64,000 nucleotides of DNA from Psychrobacter sp. JB385 (lineage in GTDB: Bacteria; Pseudomonadota; Gammaproteobacteria; Pseudomonadales; Moraxellaceae): the NCBI RefSeq assembly GCF_900163785.1, contig NZ_FUKN01000014.1, forward strand, positions 124,001 to 188,000, in the 5' to 3' direction. The position numbers and the translations under genes are program-made. The stretch's first letter is position 1. The number at the start of each line of letters is the position of its first letter. The notes under the pieces were generated by a model, which was not told the DNA's origin, made no database searches, and was given only the letters and a program-made list of their open reading frames with translations. Below are positions 43,745-54,009 of the stretch, in pieces.

Positions 43745-44275
43745 TCAATCTGGTTTGATGGCGTCAATGGCGATGCTGGTGTTAGGATCCGCAAAGTAAG
43801 TCGACATCAAAATACAGGCAGAGATGTCATCAATGGGGTCGCGCTCATGTTTGATCCAGCCATTTTCCCATGCTATCTCTCGTGCGGCGACAGATGTCAA
43901 GCGCTCATCACACAAGGATACAGTCACAGGCAAATGCTGCTCCATGATTCTGTGAGCGAGGCGACGGGCAAATTTGTGCGCACGCTTAGACAGCATGGAG
44001 CTACTGCCATCCATATTCAGTGGCAAACCAACCACCACTCTTGCCACGCCCCATACTTTGATAATACCCAGTAAATTGTCCCAGTCTGGCTGACCATTAT
44101 CCATGGCCAAAATATCAAAGGCACGTGCGGTCTCGGTGACGGTATTGCCCAAGGCCATACCCATTTTTTTGACACCGTAATCTAAAGCCAAAATAAGATG
44201 CGGTTTGACGGTTGATTCAGAAATACTGTCATCAATCGCTTCTACGGCATCTTTTATAAGCGTGCTATCTACCAT
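43745..44275 (-). CDS. ruvX: Holliday junction resolvase-like YqgF/RuvX
   Basis: 176 residues, with a 24-residue N-terminal extension over E. coli. RNase H-like fold: ILALDYGVKKMGMALGN (D32), VVVGLPLNMDG, SLCDERLTSVAA with the acidic Asp and Glu, and DPIDDISACILM with the C-terminal Asp. Needed for processing the 5' end of pre-16S rRNA; a resolvase role is suggested by its fold. It follows yqgE by 56 bp, the usual neighbour in gammaproteobacteria. Confidence 0.92.
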   Translation of the reverse strand: MVDSTLIKDAVEAIDDSISESTVKPHLILALDYGVKKMGMALGNTVTETARAFDILAMDNGQPDWDNLLGIIKVWGVARVVVGLPLNMDGSSSMLSKRAHKFARRLAHRIMEQHLPVTVSLCDERLTSVAAREIAWENGWIKHERDPIDDISACILMSTYFADPNTSIAIDAIKPD

Positions 44276-44331
44276 AATAAGGGAGGTTTCCTATCGTTGG
44301 GTGTGTTATTACCAAGCTTCGAAGATGAAGA

Positions 44332-44895
44332 TCAAGCGTGACCGATATCACTGCTTAGATAATCGAAATTCACACCAATTTTGTCAGCGGCGATTTGCCA
44401 ACGCTCTTCAAAGGGCGTATCAAACAATAAGTTCAAATCAGCGGGACAAACCAACCAATCGCCATTACCCAGCTCTTTTTCCAGCTGTTTTTTGCCCCAA
44501 CTGGCATGTCCCAAGCACAGCTGATAATGACCCACCCCTTGACCGGCTGCAATACGCTTAAGAATGTCTTGACTGGTGGTGATACAGACATTCTCTGAAA
44601 TGGCAAAAGAAGAGGCCCACTCTGGCTGTCCTGTATGTAACACAAAACCCACCTCTGGATACATGGGGCCACCTTCTAATGCCAAGTCTTCCATCACTTG
44701 GCGGTTGGTTACTTCGATATCCAAGTCTTCCAAAAGCTTGCCAACGCGTGCTTGCTCTAATGGACGATTGACCATAAGACCAAGGGCGCCATATTTATCA
44801 TGACGACAAATATAGATTAAAGCCTGTGCAAATCGTGGATCTGATAGCTCTGGCGCCGCAATTAAGAAATGATGGGTCAAGTTGGCTTTAGACAT
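44332..44895 (-). CDS. yqgE: YqgE/AlgH family protein
   Basis: 187 residues, matching E. coli YqgE. Family signature: [43 protein letters not shown], then [15 protein letters not shown] and [34 protein letters not shown]. Function unknown; AlgH is linked to alginate regulation in Pseudomonas. It precedes ruvX in the same direction. The start is ATG 44895. Confidence 0.92.
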   Translation of the reverse strand: MSKANLTHHFLIAAPELSDPRFAQALIYICRHDKYGALGLMVNRPLEQARVGKLLEDLDIEVTNRQVMEDLALEGGPMYPEVGFVLHTGQPEWASSFAISENVCITTSQDILKRIAAGQGVGHYQLCLGHASWGKKQLEKELGNGDWLVCPADLNLLFDTPFEERWQIAADKIGVNFDYLSSDIGHA

Positions 44896-45011
44896 AAAAA
44901 AACACGTAACCTAAATAAAGGTGAGAGACCACTATATGGCGATAACGAGGTAAAAATCAACCAAAGTTGTTGTTTATCAACGCCCAGTCAAGGATTGAGA
45001 GGCACTTATTT

Positions 45012-46694
45012 TTACTTAACATCGGTCAACAAACTACGCGCATGATCGCGTGTTACATCAGTGATGGTCACGCCGCCCGACATACGTGCCAGCTCATCCA
45101 CTTGCGCATGACCTGTCACGATAAGCAGCTCGCTTTCGGTCTGCTCTTGATGGTGTTTTTGTACCAAGATATGCTGATGCGCTTGTGCGGCGACTTGAGC
45201 TTGGTGAGTAATGGCAAGCAATTGCTGCGTTTGACCCAGCGCGCGTAATAGCTCACCGACCACTTGCGCGGTGCCACCACTGATACCGACATCGACCTCA
45301 TCGAATACCAGCATCGGCTTGGCGGCATTGTTATCAGCACTCGTCGCTTGCAGTACTTGCATCACCAGCGCCATACGCGACAGCTCACCACCTGAGGCGA
45401 TTTTGTGCAATGGCTGCATGGGCATACCCACATTGGCACTGAACAACAAATCAATATCGTAGCACCCTTGTGCATTATAGTGGCTGGTTTCCGCTTTTTT
45501 GGTAAACACAAACTCGCAGCGAGCATTGGGCAGGGCAAGTGGCTGTAGCTGCTCAATCAGCTGCTTACTCACCGTGGGCGCAGCTTTCTTTCGCGCTTTA
45601 TTGAGCTGCGTGGCAAATGCCAAATAGGCTTGCCACGCTTGCTCGATTTGCGCTGCCATGGCATCACTGCTTGGCTCATTTTCCAATTGATCCAATTGCG
45701 CTTGCCAGCCTTTTGCTTCCTGAATCAACTCACCAGCGGGCAAATTGTGCTTGCGTGATAAGCGGTGACCTAAACTGATTAAACTGTCTAGCGTTTGCAG
45801 GCGCTCAGGGTCAGGCAATTGCTGTTCGGCATAATCCGACAGTAACGCGGTCACTTCGGTAATCTGCTGCTGTGCCAAATGCAGTTGCTCAGAGGCTTGC
45901 TCAAACGTTTGACTGACATCCATTTGATGATCACAGATTTTGATCGCTTGACCCAGTAATGTCATGACATCTGGCTCATCGGTATCATTGTCTAGTAGAT
46001 GCAAACCATGACTGGCCTCGGTCATCAGTGCTTCAATATTCGAGAGCTCTTCGTGCTCCGCCTCGACCTCTGCATAATCGACCGCCAATAATGGCGCTAT
46101 GTCTGCCAGCTGGTTTTGCAAAAGTTGAATACGGTCTTGGCGCTGAGATTCGCGGCTAGCAATATCATCGGCGCGGCGTTTGAGCTGTTGATACTGCTGA
46201 TAGCTATTGGCTGTTTGTATCGCAAGCGGCGTGGTCTGTGCCATCTCATCTAACCATTGCACCACAAATTGTGGCTTTAACAAGGCTTGCTGAGCATGTT
46301 GGCTATGAATATTGACCAGCAATGCGCCCAAACTTTTTAATTCAGCAAGACTCACTGGTGTCCCATTTAACCAAGCTTTTGAACGACCCGTATTGCTCAA
46401 TTGGCGCCGAATCAATACTTCAGGTTCTTCTAGTAGACGCTCATTTTTTGTGAACCATTCGGCAACGACGGGATTGTTTTCTACATCAAATTGCGCGTAG
46501 ATATCTGCATGTGCAGCGCCATGTCTGACCATGGCACTGTCTGCGCGCTCGCCAATACATAAGGACAAAGCATCCAGTAATAGCGACTTGCCAGCGCCCG
46601 TCTCACCGGTGATGACATTAAAGCCAAAAGCCACGTTTAGCTCATGTTGAGCAATCAACGCAAACTGATGTAAAGTTAATGATACTAGCATCAA
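45012..46694 (-). CDS. recN: DNA repair protein RecN
   Basis: 560 residues. SMC-like ATPase for double-strand break repair. Walker A GETGAGKSLL (30-39), then SIHSQHAQQALLK-type motif (VNIHSQHAQQ), a long coiled-coil arm interrupted by the RecN hinge-like region (about 160-370), the ABC signature ASGGELSRMALVMQ, Walker B PMLVFDEVDVGISGGTAQVVG and the H-loop LLAITHQAQVAA. It is monocistronic. I did not find a clear LexA box upstream, which fits with members of this family where the SOS system differs. Confidence 0.94.
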   Translation of the reverse strand: MMLVSLTLHQFALIAQHELNVAFGFNVITGETGAGKSLLLDALSLCIGERADSAMVRHGAAHADIYAQFDVENNPVVAEWFTKNERLLEEPEVLIRRQLSNTGRSKAWLNGTPVSLAELKSLGALLVNIHSQHAQQALLKPQFVVQWLDEMAQTTPLAIQTANSYQQYQQLKRRADDIASRESQRQDRIQLLQNQLADIAPLLAVDYAEVEAEHEELSNIEALMTEASHGLHLLDNDTDEPDVMTLLGQAIKICDHQMDVSQTFEQASEQLHLAQQQITEVTALLSDYAEQQLPDPERLQTLDSLISLGHRLSRKHNLPAGELIQEAKGWQAQLDQLENEPSSDAMAAQIEQAWQAYLAFATQLNKARKKAAPTVSKQLIEQLQPLALPNARCEFVFTKKAETSHYNAQGCYDIDLLFSANVGMPMQPLHKIASGGELSRMALVMQVLQATSADNNAAKPMLVFDEVDVGISGGTAQVVGELLRALGQTQQLLAITHQAQVAAQAHQHILVQKHHQEQTESELLIVTGHAQVDELARMSGGVTITDVTRDHARSLLTDVK

Positions 46695-47434
46695 CGCCTC
46701 TCATGACAGATCGCAAGCTCTATATAAAGCTCAAAAATGCTGCCTAAAATAGGATGAAAAAAAGAATAAATAGGTTCAGCTAACAGCGCGAATAGATAAA
46801 TGTGATTGGCAAATATTATGGTGTTAAATGTCTTTAAATACAAATATTAAAGGCAGTAAATCTCACAAATGGGTTTGGCAAGACTACCACAAAACCAGCA
46901 GACGTTGACCACGAATGGTCTTTCTTTTTCTTGTAACACTGATGATGAAGGTGAGTCATTTGTCTCAATAAAACCTTTTAAAATAAAAGCCTTACATCAA
47001 TTGTTGAACCAACACTTAAGCTAATGAAGGTGGCTAACTATAATCACGAAAGCCGCAAGGAATAGAGAAGCGTGACAACATCATAATAAGCCGAGCATAG
47101 AGAATTTACCGCTGCTGTAACAAACTTTATAGAGATAATGTGGTAGCATAATCTCACATAATGATAAACTCTGACTGTGGGTTCTATGCACTCTTTATCA
47201 TGGTGCAAGTCATGGTTTCGTAAAATTAGAAGCTTATAGTAAAAGTGCAGAGAACTTAGCGATTATGTCAAAAAATTTTTATAGAATCTGCTCCTATGGT
47301 TAGCGGGCAGGTCTTTATTGTAATAGAATCCATCATTTAAGATTGAGCGCTTCTTCAAAAACGCCCACACTAGCTGACTCAACTCAGTTACTTATTTTTT
47401 AGTTTTATAATAATTATTTGATAAGGAAGCCACT
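46695..47434. other. 740-bp spacer between recN and ppnP
   Basis: No gene supported. It contains a 54-codon open frame at about 46868-47032 without a ribosome site, and a loose inverted repeat ATGATAAA (47161-47168) / TTTATCAT (47194-47201). Promoters for recN and ppnP must lie here. It is the longest gene-free stretch in the window. Confidence 0.5.
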
Positions 47435-47770
47435 ATGACAGCGGCGCAATTTACTAATGTAACCGTCAATGCCCACGCAACCGTCTCTTATGATGGTCGT
47501 TGTTCAAGCCATACTATTATGTTTGAGGATGGGCGCCATAAGACGCTAGGCGTGATCTTGCCTTGTGACAACTTGGTTGACCATTATCACTTTAGTACCA
47601 ATACCTCTGAGCGTATCGAAATCACTAGCGGTGAGTGTGAAGTCAAGATAAATGGTGATGAAGAGTTTAGCTATTACCGTGCAGGTCAATCATTCGTGGT
47701 TGAGGGCAACAGCGGGTTCAATCTGCGTACCGAAGAAATTGTTCAGTATGTCTGCCACCTAGAAGGCTAA
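47435..47770 (+). CDS. ppnP: Pyrimidine/purine nucleoside phosphorylase
   Basis: 111 residues; the YaiE/PpnP family is about 94-105. A single-domain cupin that splits nucleosides into base and ribose-1-phosphate. VTVNAHATVSYDGRCSSHTIMFEDGRHKTLGVILPCD has the family core, ERIEITSGECEVKINGDEEFSYYRAGQSFVVEGNSGFNLRTEEIVQYVCHL the barrel end. The ATG has AAGGAAG 6 nt upstream. It is monocistronic with a terminator at 47831. Confidence 0.88.
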   Translation: MTAAQFTNVTVNAHATVSYDGRCSSHTIMFEDGRHKTLGVILPCDNLVDHYHFSTNTSERIEITSGECEVKINGDEEFSYYRAGQSFVVEGNSGFNLRTEEIVQYVCHLEG

Positions 47771-47830
47771 TCGACAGTCAGATGAATGTCACTATAGGGT
47801 GACTTATCACGCTGTACAGAGAGTATTTAA

Positions 47831-47866
47831 AAAATAAACAATATCGGATCGGTATTGTTTATTTCT
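47831..47866 (+). terminator. Terminator of ppnP
   Basis: AAATAAACAATA-(TCGGATCGG)-TATTGTTTATTT then CTTTTTT, a perfect 12-bp AT-rich stem. Confidence 0.88.
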
Positions 47867-47981
47867 TTTTTGGCGAGTATTACCAATCGCTACTCAGTAA
47901 TTCGCTGGTACAATTGAGCCATCTCTCTTTTTTATCTTATCGCAATATGCGATACCCACTTATATTTATAGTAGGCCTATT

Positions 47982-48752
47982 ATGGCAAAACCCATTTATT
48001 TTTATGGCATTCACGCGATTGATGCCTTACTTGAACACCGTCCGCTTGATGGGCTTAGCTTGTTTGTCCAGCAAGGGCGTGAGAGTGACAATCATGTACA
48101 AGCCATTATGGTGCAAGCACGCGACAATGGTATTAGTATTCAAACCGCACAAAAAGACAAGCTGACGCAACTGTGTGGTAGCCCGCAGCATCAAGGGGTT
48201 GTATTGCATGCACGTCCATTGGGTTTCGCTGATGAAGGCTTACTAGATACGATTGCTGGACGTGAACAGTGCTTGTTATTGGTACTCGATCAAATCACTG
48301 ATGCCCATAATTTTGGTGCTTGTTTGCGTACTGCTGTGGCGATGGGTGTGGACGCTGTGGTTTGCCCCAAACATCATGCCGCAAGCCTGACACCAACGGT
48401 TGCCAAAGTCTCGGTTGGTGCGGCCGAGATGATGCCGATTATTAGTGTGACCAATTTGGCGCGTGCGTTGTCACAGATTAAAGATGCAGGGGTATTTGTT
48501 TTTGGTACCGCTCTTAATGCGGATGCCAAACCATTACATGCTGCTGATTTGACAGGTAAGACGGCAATTATTATGGGTTCAGAAGGCGAAGGGATGCGCC
48601 GTTTGACCACAGAAAGCTGTGATGAGCTGGTTTACATCCCGATGTCAGGCAATGAGCATGGTAATTTGCAAAGCTTGAATGTCAGTGTTGCCACTGGTAT
48701 GGCGCTGTATGAGGTCAATCGGCAGCGTACTTTAGCTGCTGGGCAAGCGTAA
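47982..48752 (+). CDS. rlmB: 23S rRNA (guanosine(2251)-2'-O)-methyltransferase
   Basis: 256 residues. SpoU (SPOUT) family; methylates G2251 in the ribosomal P site. N-terminal substrate-binding domain (YFYGIHAIDALLEHRPL), then SPOUT motifs: DQITDAHNFGACLRTAVAMGVDAVV, IMGSEGEGMRRLT and IPMSGNEHGNLQSLNVSVATGMALYEV. The start is the ATG at 47982. Its last 38 bp overlap the end of coaE tail to tail. E. coli rlmB lies after rnr; here rnr is not adjacent. Confidence 0.93.
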   Translation: MAKPIYFYGIHAIDALLEHRPLDGLSLFVQQGRESDNHVQAIMVQARDNGISIQTAQKDKLTQLCGSPQHQGVVLHARPLGFADEGLLDTIAGREQCLLLVLDQITDAHNFGACLRTAVAMGVDAVVCPKHHAASLTPTVAKVSVGAAEMMPIISVTNLARALSQIKDAGVFVFGTALNADAKPLHAADLTGKTAIIMGSEGEGMRRLTTESCDELVYIPMSGNEHGNLQSLNVSVATGMALYEVNRQRTLAAGQA

Positions 48753-49398
48753 GATATTCTTGATGTAAGGGTTCAAGCTTGATATAAAGAGAAGCCAAGT
48801 CGCTTTCGTTGAGAATGACATGATCTGCGTGGCGGTTGCGTTCTTCTCGGCTAAGCTGATTGGTCATAATGGCTTTGATCTTTTGTACGCTTTGCTCATC
48901 ACGTCGGCTGGCGCGTGCCAGCTGAGTTTCCTCAGTAGCATCCATCACCAAAATGCGCTGACATAAATTGGCCAGTCCAGCCTCAGCGCCTTCAATAAGT
49001 AGGGGCGCTGATAACACCACATAAGGCGATGTACTGGCCGCCAGTTGCAGCTTTGCTGCTTCACGTATCGCTGGATGCGTGATTGCCTCCAACTCAATGA
49101 GTGCTTCTGGATACGCAAACACATGTGTTCTGACAGCGGCTCTGTCCATTGTGCCATCACTGTTCAATACCCAATCACCAAATTTTTTCTGAATCTTGCG
49201 TAAGGTTGGGCTACCCTTGGCAGCCACTTCATGAGCAATGACATCGGCATCAATGATATCGATACCTTGCTCAGCAAACCAAGCGCTGGCAGCAGACTTG
49301 CCACTACCAATGCCGCCCGTCAGCCCAACTATTAGCGTCTTATTTTTTGTTGGTAGGTTCTGTGATTGATGCGAATAAAGGGTCGTCTGTTTTGACAT
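48715..49398 (-). CDS. coaE: Dephospho-CoA kinase
   Basis: 227 residues. Last step of coenzyme A synthesis. P-loop GLTGGIGSGKSAA (25-37), DADVIAHEV, then ITHPAIREAAKLQ and VLSAPLLIEGAEAGL. A 20-residue N-terminal extension precedes the P-loop. It is the last gene of the leftward pilB-pilC-pilD-coaE cluster, 133 bp after pilD; coaE next to pilD is common in gammaproteobacteria. Its 3' end overlaps that of rlmB. Confidence 0.95.
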   Translation of the reverse strand: MSKQTTLYSHQSQNLPTKNKTLIVGLTGGIGSGKSAASAWFAEQGIDIIDADVIAHEVAAKGSPTLRKIQKKFGDWVLNSDGTMDRAAVRTHVFAYPEALIELEAITHPAIREAAKLQLAASTSPYVVLSAPLLIEGAEAGLANLCQRILVMDATEETQLARASRRDEQSVQKIKAIMTNQLSREERNRHADHVILNESDLASLYIKLEPLHQEYLTLAQQLKYAAD

Positions 49399-49531
49399 AA
49401 TAGTGACTTATCTAACGGATATTATAATGAGGATGGCAGTGACTGCTTAACAATCAATTCTCAAGGCCACACGGCGCTCAAAGAGGGATGATAATTAAAA
49501 ATGACTACCGATAAATGGCTAAAATAGTTTA

Positions 49532-50434
49532 TTAAGTATACATGCCAAGATACCAGCTGACGATATCCGAACCGTATAATAATGCAACGATTCCCGCGAT
49601 GGCGATATAAGGCCCAAAAGCGAACGGGCGGCTCTCACCCTGTTTTTTCATTAAAATGAGTCCAACGACAGATCCTAATAAAGACGACAACAAGATGATA
49701 AGTGGCAGCATCAAAGGCCCAAGCCAAGCACCCAATACGGCCAATAATTTAAAGTCTCCTTGACCCATGCCGTGCTTTTTAGTAATGAGATAAAATATCT
49801 TAACCACTACCCACAATGACAAAAACCCAAGTAATAAGCCCCAGATCGATTGAGTAGGGGAGACAAACCAGCCTTGCGAATTGACTGCCAATCCTAAGCC
49901 TGCTAATGGAAATGTTAGACGGTCGGGCAGTAGCTGGGTATCAAAATCAATACCTGTCAAGGCAATCAGCGTCCATACCAAAACTAATGCTGACAGTCCA
50001 GTACCACTGACCCCAAATTGATAAATGACCAATACGGACAGCAGCGCCGTTACCCCCTCAACCAAAGGATAACGTAAATCGATAAATGCTTTACAGTCTG
50101 AACATCGACCTCGCAGTATCAGCCAGCTTATTAAAGGAATGTTTTCATACCATTTGATTTTATGAGCACAATGAGGGCAACGTGACGCTGGCCGACTCAA
50201 GGTAATGGGTTGGTCATTTGCGACAATGTTGGTTAAAGGCTGCGTATGCTCACGTGGCATATCGACTTGGTCAGCGAGAAAATGGCTACACTCCTGTCGC
50301 CAGTCATAGATCATCATTAGCGGGATACGGTGAATAATCACGTTCAAAAAACTGCCAACACAAAGACCCAATAAACCAAATACAAATAAAGCTAGGGTCG
50401 TATTGTCTTGTAATAACTGTATAAATTGCATCAA
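49532..50434 (-). CDS. pilD: Type IV prepilin peptidase/N-methyltransferase
   Basis: 300 residues, eight membrane segments. Cuts the leader of prepilins and methylates the new N-terminal Phe. The cytoplasmic loop has two zinc Cys pairs, C86-x2-C89 and C111-x2-C114 (RCPHC...RCSDC). The two catalytic Asp are in GIDFDTQLLPDRL and GMGQGDFKLLAV. It starts 4 bp after pilC. Works with PilB and PilC for pilus assembly or DNA uptake. Confidence 0.95.
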   Translation of the reverse strand: MMQFIQLLQDNTTLALFVFGLLGLCVGSFLNVIIHRIPLMMIYDWRQECSHFLADQVDMPREHTQPLTNIVANDQPITLSRPASRCPHCAHKIKWYENIPLISWLILRGRCSDCKAFIDLRYPLVEGVTALLSVLVIYQFGVSGTGLSALVLVWTLIALTGIDFDTQLLPDRLTFPLAGLGLAVNSQGWFVSPTQSIWGLLLGFLSLWVVVKIFYLITKKHGMGQGDFKLLAVLGAWLGPLMLPLIILLSSLLGSVVGLILMKKQGESRPFAFGPYIAIAGIVALLYGSDIVSWYLGMYT

Positions 50435-50438
50435 GTCG

Positions 50439-51662
50439 TTATCCTACCACTGAACCCATTTGGAAAATTGGCAAGTACATCGCAATGACTAGGCCCCCTA
50501 CTAATACACCCAATACGGCCATAATGAGTGGCTCCATCAAACTGGTTAAGCCATCAACAGCATTGTCGACTTCATTCTCATAATAAACAGCGACCTTATC
50601 AAGCATCTCTTCTAGACTTCCTGACTCTTCTCCAATACCAACCATTTGAATGGCCAAGCTTGGAAATAGATTGGTCGAGCGTATCGAAAATTGTAGCTGT
50701 TGACCAGTCGATACATCATTTTTAATTTGCTGAATGGCATTGTAAAACACGACATTGTTTGCTGCACCTGCCGTAGAATCTAACGCATCAATAAGCGGCA
50801 CGCCAGCGGCGAAGGTCGTCGATAGTGTCCGCGCAAAACGGGCAATGACCGCCTGATAAGCAATATTGCCAAATATGGGGGCTTTTAGAGCTGCACGATC
50901 CAAAAAATCACGGAATTTTTTTGATCGTTTCTTAGCCTCTGAAAAGCCAATAATAGCGCCACCAATAATAATGATTAAAATAAACCACCAAGATTGCATC
51001 CACTCAGACATACCAACCACCATCTGTGTAAATGCTGGCAACTCGGCACCAAAAGATTCAAATAGGCCGGAAAAGACGGGCACTACTTTGATGAGCAAAA
51101 TCATGGTCACAATAATAGCCACGATAATAACCGCAATCGGATACTTCATGGCCTTTTTGATTTTGGCTTTGAGTAATTCACTTTTTTCTTTATAAGTCGC
51201 AACCCGCTCAAGCATAGTCTCAAGTGCACCTGACTGCTCGCCAGACTCAACCAGCGAACAAAAAAGGTCGTCAAAATAGCGCGGATGCTTACGTAAGGCA
51301 GAGGCAAAGGTGCCGCCTGCCTCGATATCCGCTTTTATTTGTAGAACTAAGTCTTTCATACTCGGATTGTCTAATGAGTCAGCGACAATTTCAAAAGACT
51401 GGGTTAGCGGTACACCAGCTTTCATCATCGTTGCCAGCTGCCTTGCAAAAATAGCAATATCAATGGCTTTGATAGATTTTTTAAAGGTATATAGGGGTTT
51501 GGGCTTTTTCTTAATGCCCTTAACGGTAATGCCTTGTTTACGCAAAGTGGCTTTTGCTAGCTCTAAACTACGACTGGTGGTCTCACCTTTTACTTTTTGT
51601 CCACGCCGATTCACTCCATCATAGACAAAGTCTAACAGCATGTCGGTCTTAGCTTTTGCCAT
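50439..51662 (-). CDS. pilC: Type IV pilus inner-membrane platform protein PilC
   Basis: 407 residues. Two T2SSF domains with three membrane helices: KAIDIAIFARQLATMMKAGVPLTQSFEIV starts the first, GNIAYQAVIARFARTLSTTFAAGVPLIDALD the second, ending in PLIMAVLGVLVGGLVIAMYLPIFQMGSVVG. It couples PilB ATP hydrolysis to pilin insertion. The N-terminal residues FVYDGVNRRGQKVKGETTSR are the family start. It is 217 bp after pilB and 4 bp before pilD. Confidence 0.95.
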   Translation of the reverse strand: MAKAKTDMLLDFVYDGVNRRGQKVKGETTSRSLELAKATLRKQGITVKGIKKKPKPLYTFKKSIKAIDIAIFARQLATMMKAGVPLTQSFEIVADSLDNPSMKDLVLQIKADIEAGGTFASALRKHPRYFDDLFCSLVESGEQSGALETMLERVATYKEKSELLKAKIKKAMKYPIAVIIVAIIVTMILLIKVVPVFSGLFESFGAELPAFTQMVVGMSEWMQSWWFILIIIIGGAIIGFSEAKKRSKKFRDFLDRAALKAPIFGNIAYQAVIARFARTLSTTFAAGVPLIDALDSTAGAANNVVFYNAIQQIKNDVSTGQQLQFSIRSTNLFPSLAIQMVGIGEESGSLEEMLDKVAVYYENEVDNAVDGLTSLMEPLIMAVLGVLVGGLVIAMYLPIFQMGSVVG

Positions 51663-51879
51663 ATTATTACCCTTAAAAATTGTCTGATGAAATGTCAGTA
51701 GTAAGGCAGCGCTTAGCTTATACTCTTAATTCTACGTACTTCATTTTAGCGCAAAAAACCAGACCTTATCTGTTTTATTTTTAAGCGCTTAAAGTCATTG
51801 TTACTTACTAATGAAGGCTGTACAAGTAACAAACCCAGAATATAAAGGAGGCTACGCATAAGCATGTGAAAATTCTCTC

Positions 51880-53586
51880 TTATTCAGAAGTGACCCGCAT
51901 CATTTCTTGAATACTGGTCACCCCTTGTAAAACTTTCAAAACACCTGAGCGGCGCAGGTCTCGAAAACCATTTTTGAGCGCAGCATCTTTGATATCTATG
52001 GCATTGCCATCTTCCATAATGATGCGTGAAATATCAGGCGTGACTTTCATGACCTCATAAATACCAACACGCCCTTTATAACCTTCACGGCACTCGTGAC
52101 AACCTACTGGCTCATAAATGACATTGTCTGGATTGTCTAAGTCGGCATCCTGGAATCCAAGCTCAAGTAAGCTTTGACGCGGGATATTGATAGGCTTCTT
52201 ACAGTTTTTGCATAGGCGTCGTGCTAGGCGCTGAGCGATAACCAAGTTGACGGAAGTGGCGATATTAAAAGACGCCACACCCATGTTACGCAGACGGGTT
52301 AATGTTTCAGGGGCGGAGTTGGTGTGCAAGGTCGAGAGTACCATGTGACCCGTCTGAGCGGCTTTAATGGCAATCTCCGCCGTTTCAAGGTCACGAATCT
52401 CCCCAACCATCACAATATCAGGATCTTGGCGCAAAAAGGACTTGAGAGCGTTAGCAAAAGTTAAGCCCACTTTAGGATTGACGTTGACCTGATTGATACC
52501 CTCCAAATTGATCTCAACAGGATCTTCCGCAGTTGAGATATTGGTCGCGCCTGTATTTAAGATATTGATACCGGTATATAATGAAACCGTTTTACCAGAA
52601 CCCGTAGGACCAGTAATCAATAGCATGCCTTGCGGTTTATGTAGCGCCTCTAAGAACATCTCTTTTTGATCGGGCTCATAACCTAAGGCTTCAATGCCTA
52701 GCATGGCTGAAGAAGGATCCAAAATACGTAGAACGATTTTTTCACCGAACAGTGTTGGCAAAGAGTTCACACGAAAATCGATGGCTTTACTTTTAGATAT
52801 CTTAAGTTTGATACGTCCATCTTGTGGCACACGCCGCTCTGAGATGTCCATTTGTGACATGACCTTTAAGCGGGCTGCAATTTTGCCTGCCAGCTGTACG
52901 GGCGGACTAGACATCTTCTGCATCACGCCATCGACACGAAAGCGGACACGATACGTCTTCTCATAAGGCTCAAAATGTAAATCAGAGGCGCCCATACGAA
53001 TGGCATCTACCAGCATCTTATTGACAAACTTGACGACAGGAGCTTCATCTACGCTGTCCGTAAGTTTGACTTCACCCTCTTCTTCATTTTCTTCAAAACC
53101 GACATTTAGATCACTGTCAGAAAAACTATCAAAGCTTTGCATGGTATCGGCATAAATTTTTTCGATATGCCTTTTAAGCTTGTCTTCTTCGACGACGATG
53201 GTTTCAATAGAAAGCCTAGAGTTAAAGGCAATGGCATCGATCGCATCGACACGGGTTGGATCACTTAACGCAATGAATAAACGTTGTCCGCGCTTAAAAA
53301 GGGGTAAAGCATTAAATTTACGAATGATTTTTTCGTCCACCAAGTCTCTTGGAACGACATCTGGATTGAGCGCATCTAAATCGAATAAAGGATCACCAAA
53401 TGCCTGCGATAGCATCTGAGCAAGGTGCGATGCGTCGGCAAGCTTATTATCTACCAAATACGGCACGAGTCCTATTTGCTGCTGCTGAGATTCGTTTTGC
53501 GCCGTTTTCATATTCGTTTCGCTAACGATACCTTCACTGATGAGCTGCTGCGCCAACCCGCCATATTTACTCGTTGTGACAGACAT
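51880..53586 (-). CDS. pilB: Type IV pilus extension ATPase PilB
   Basis: 568 residues from ATG 53586 (MSVTTSKYGG), with AAGGAG 8 nt upstream; an ATG 11 codons earlier is rejected. N-terminal MshEN domains, then GSPE hexameric ATPase: ASDLHFEPYEKTYRVRFRVDGV, Walker A GPTGSGKTVSLY, Asp box EDPVEINLEGINQVNV, Walker B VMVGEIRDLETAEIA, and a zinc site CKNC...CHEC. It powers pilin polymerisation. The start of the leftward cluster. pilA is not in the window. Confidence 0.95.
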   Translation of the reverse strand: MSVTTSKYGGLAQQLISEGIVSETNMKTAQNESQQQQIGLVPYLVDNKLADASHLAQMLSQAFGDPLFDLDALNPDVVPRDLVDEKIIRKFNALPLFKRGQRLFIALSDPTRVDAIDAIAFNSRLSIETIVVEEDKLKRHIEKIYADTMQSFDSFSDSDLNVGFEENEEEGEVKLTDSVDEAPVVKFVNKMLVDAIRMGASDLHFEPYEKTYRVRFRVDGVMQKMSSPPVQLAGKIAARLKVMSQMDISERRVPQDGRIKLKISKSKAIDFRVNSLPTLFGEKIVLRILDPSSAMLGIEALGYEPDQKEMFLEALHKPQGMLLITGPTGSGKTVSLYTGINILNTGATNISTAEDPVEINLEGINQVNVNPKVGLTFANALKSFLRQDPDIVMVGEIRDLETAEIAIKAAQTGHMVLSTLHTNSAPETLTRLRNMGVASFNIATSVNLVIAQRLARRLCKNCKKPINIPRQSLLELGFQDADLDNPDNVIYEPVGCHECREGYKGRVGIYEVMKVTPDISRIIMEDGNAIDIKDAALKNGFRDLRRSGVLKVLQGVTSIQEMMRVTSE

Positions 53587-54009
53587 TACGACTTCTCCTT
53601 GATACCAAGTACTCAGCATATTTATCCAAGATTTACATACTATTTATAACGTTTAAGGATGCTTTTTCGGAGTGAGCAAACGCTACTTTCACAAAAAGCC
53701 TTACTATCCTTAGTATTCATAGTTTGTATTTTTGGTTGTGTACGCCATAAGCATTTCAATGAATTAAGTTTTTGATAATATTGCGTTATTTGTGGCTATT
53801 ATACTATTAAAGATTGACTTCAGTTTAAAGGCTTTATAGACACTATATAACCCGCCACGCAAAAAAAGTATGACGGGTATCAGATCAGTTCAACAGGCAC
53901 TTCAAACGCTTGTCCATTTCTGTCGATGGCATACTATAGCACTTGTCAATTATTTGTTATACTGGCGCGCATATTAGCCGAATTGGCATGAATACATGAG
54001 ACAAGGTAG
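53587..54009. other. Divergent control region between pilB and tpiA
   Basis: 423 bp. A TATACT at 53958-53963 lies 47 nt before tpiA and could be a -10 box but has no good -35. Nothing else is seen. Confidence 0.4.
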
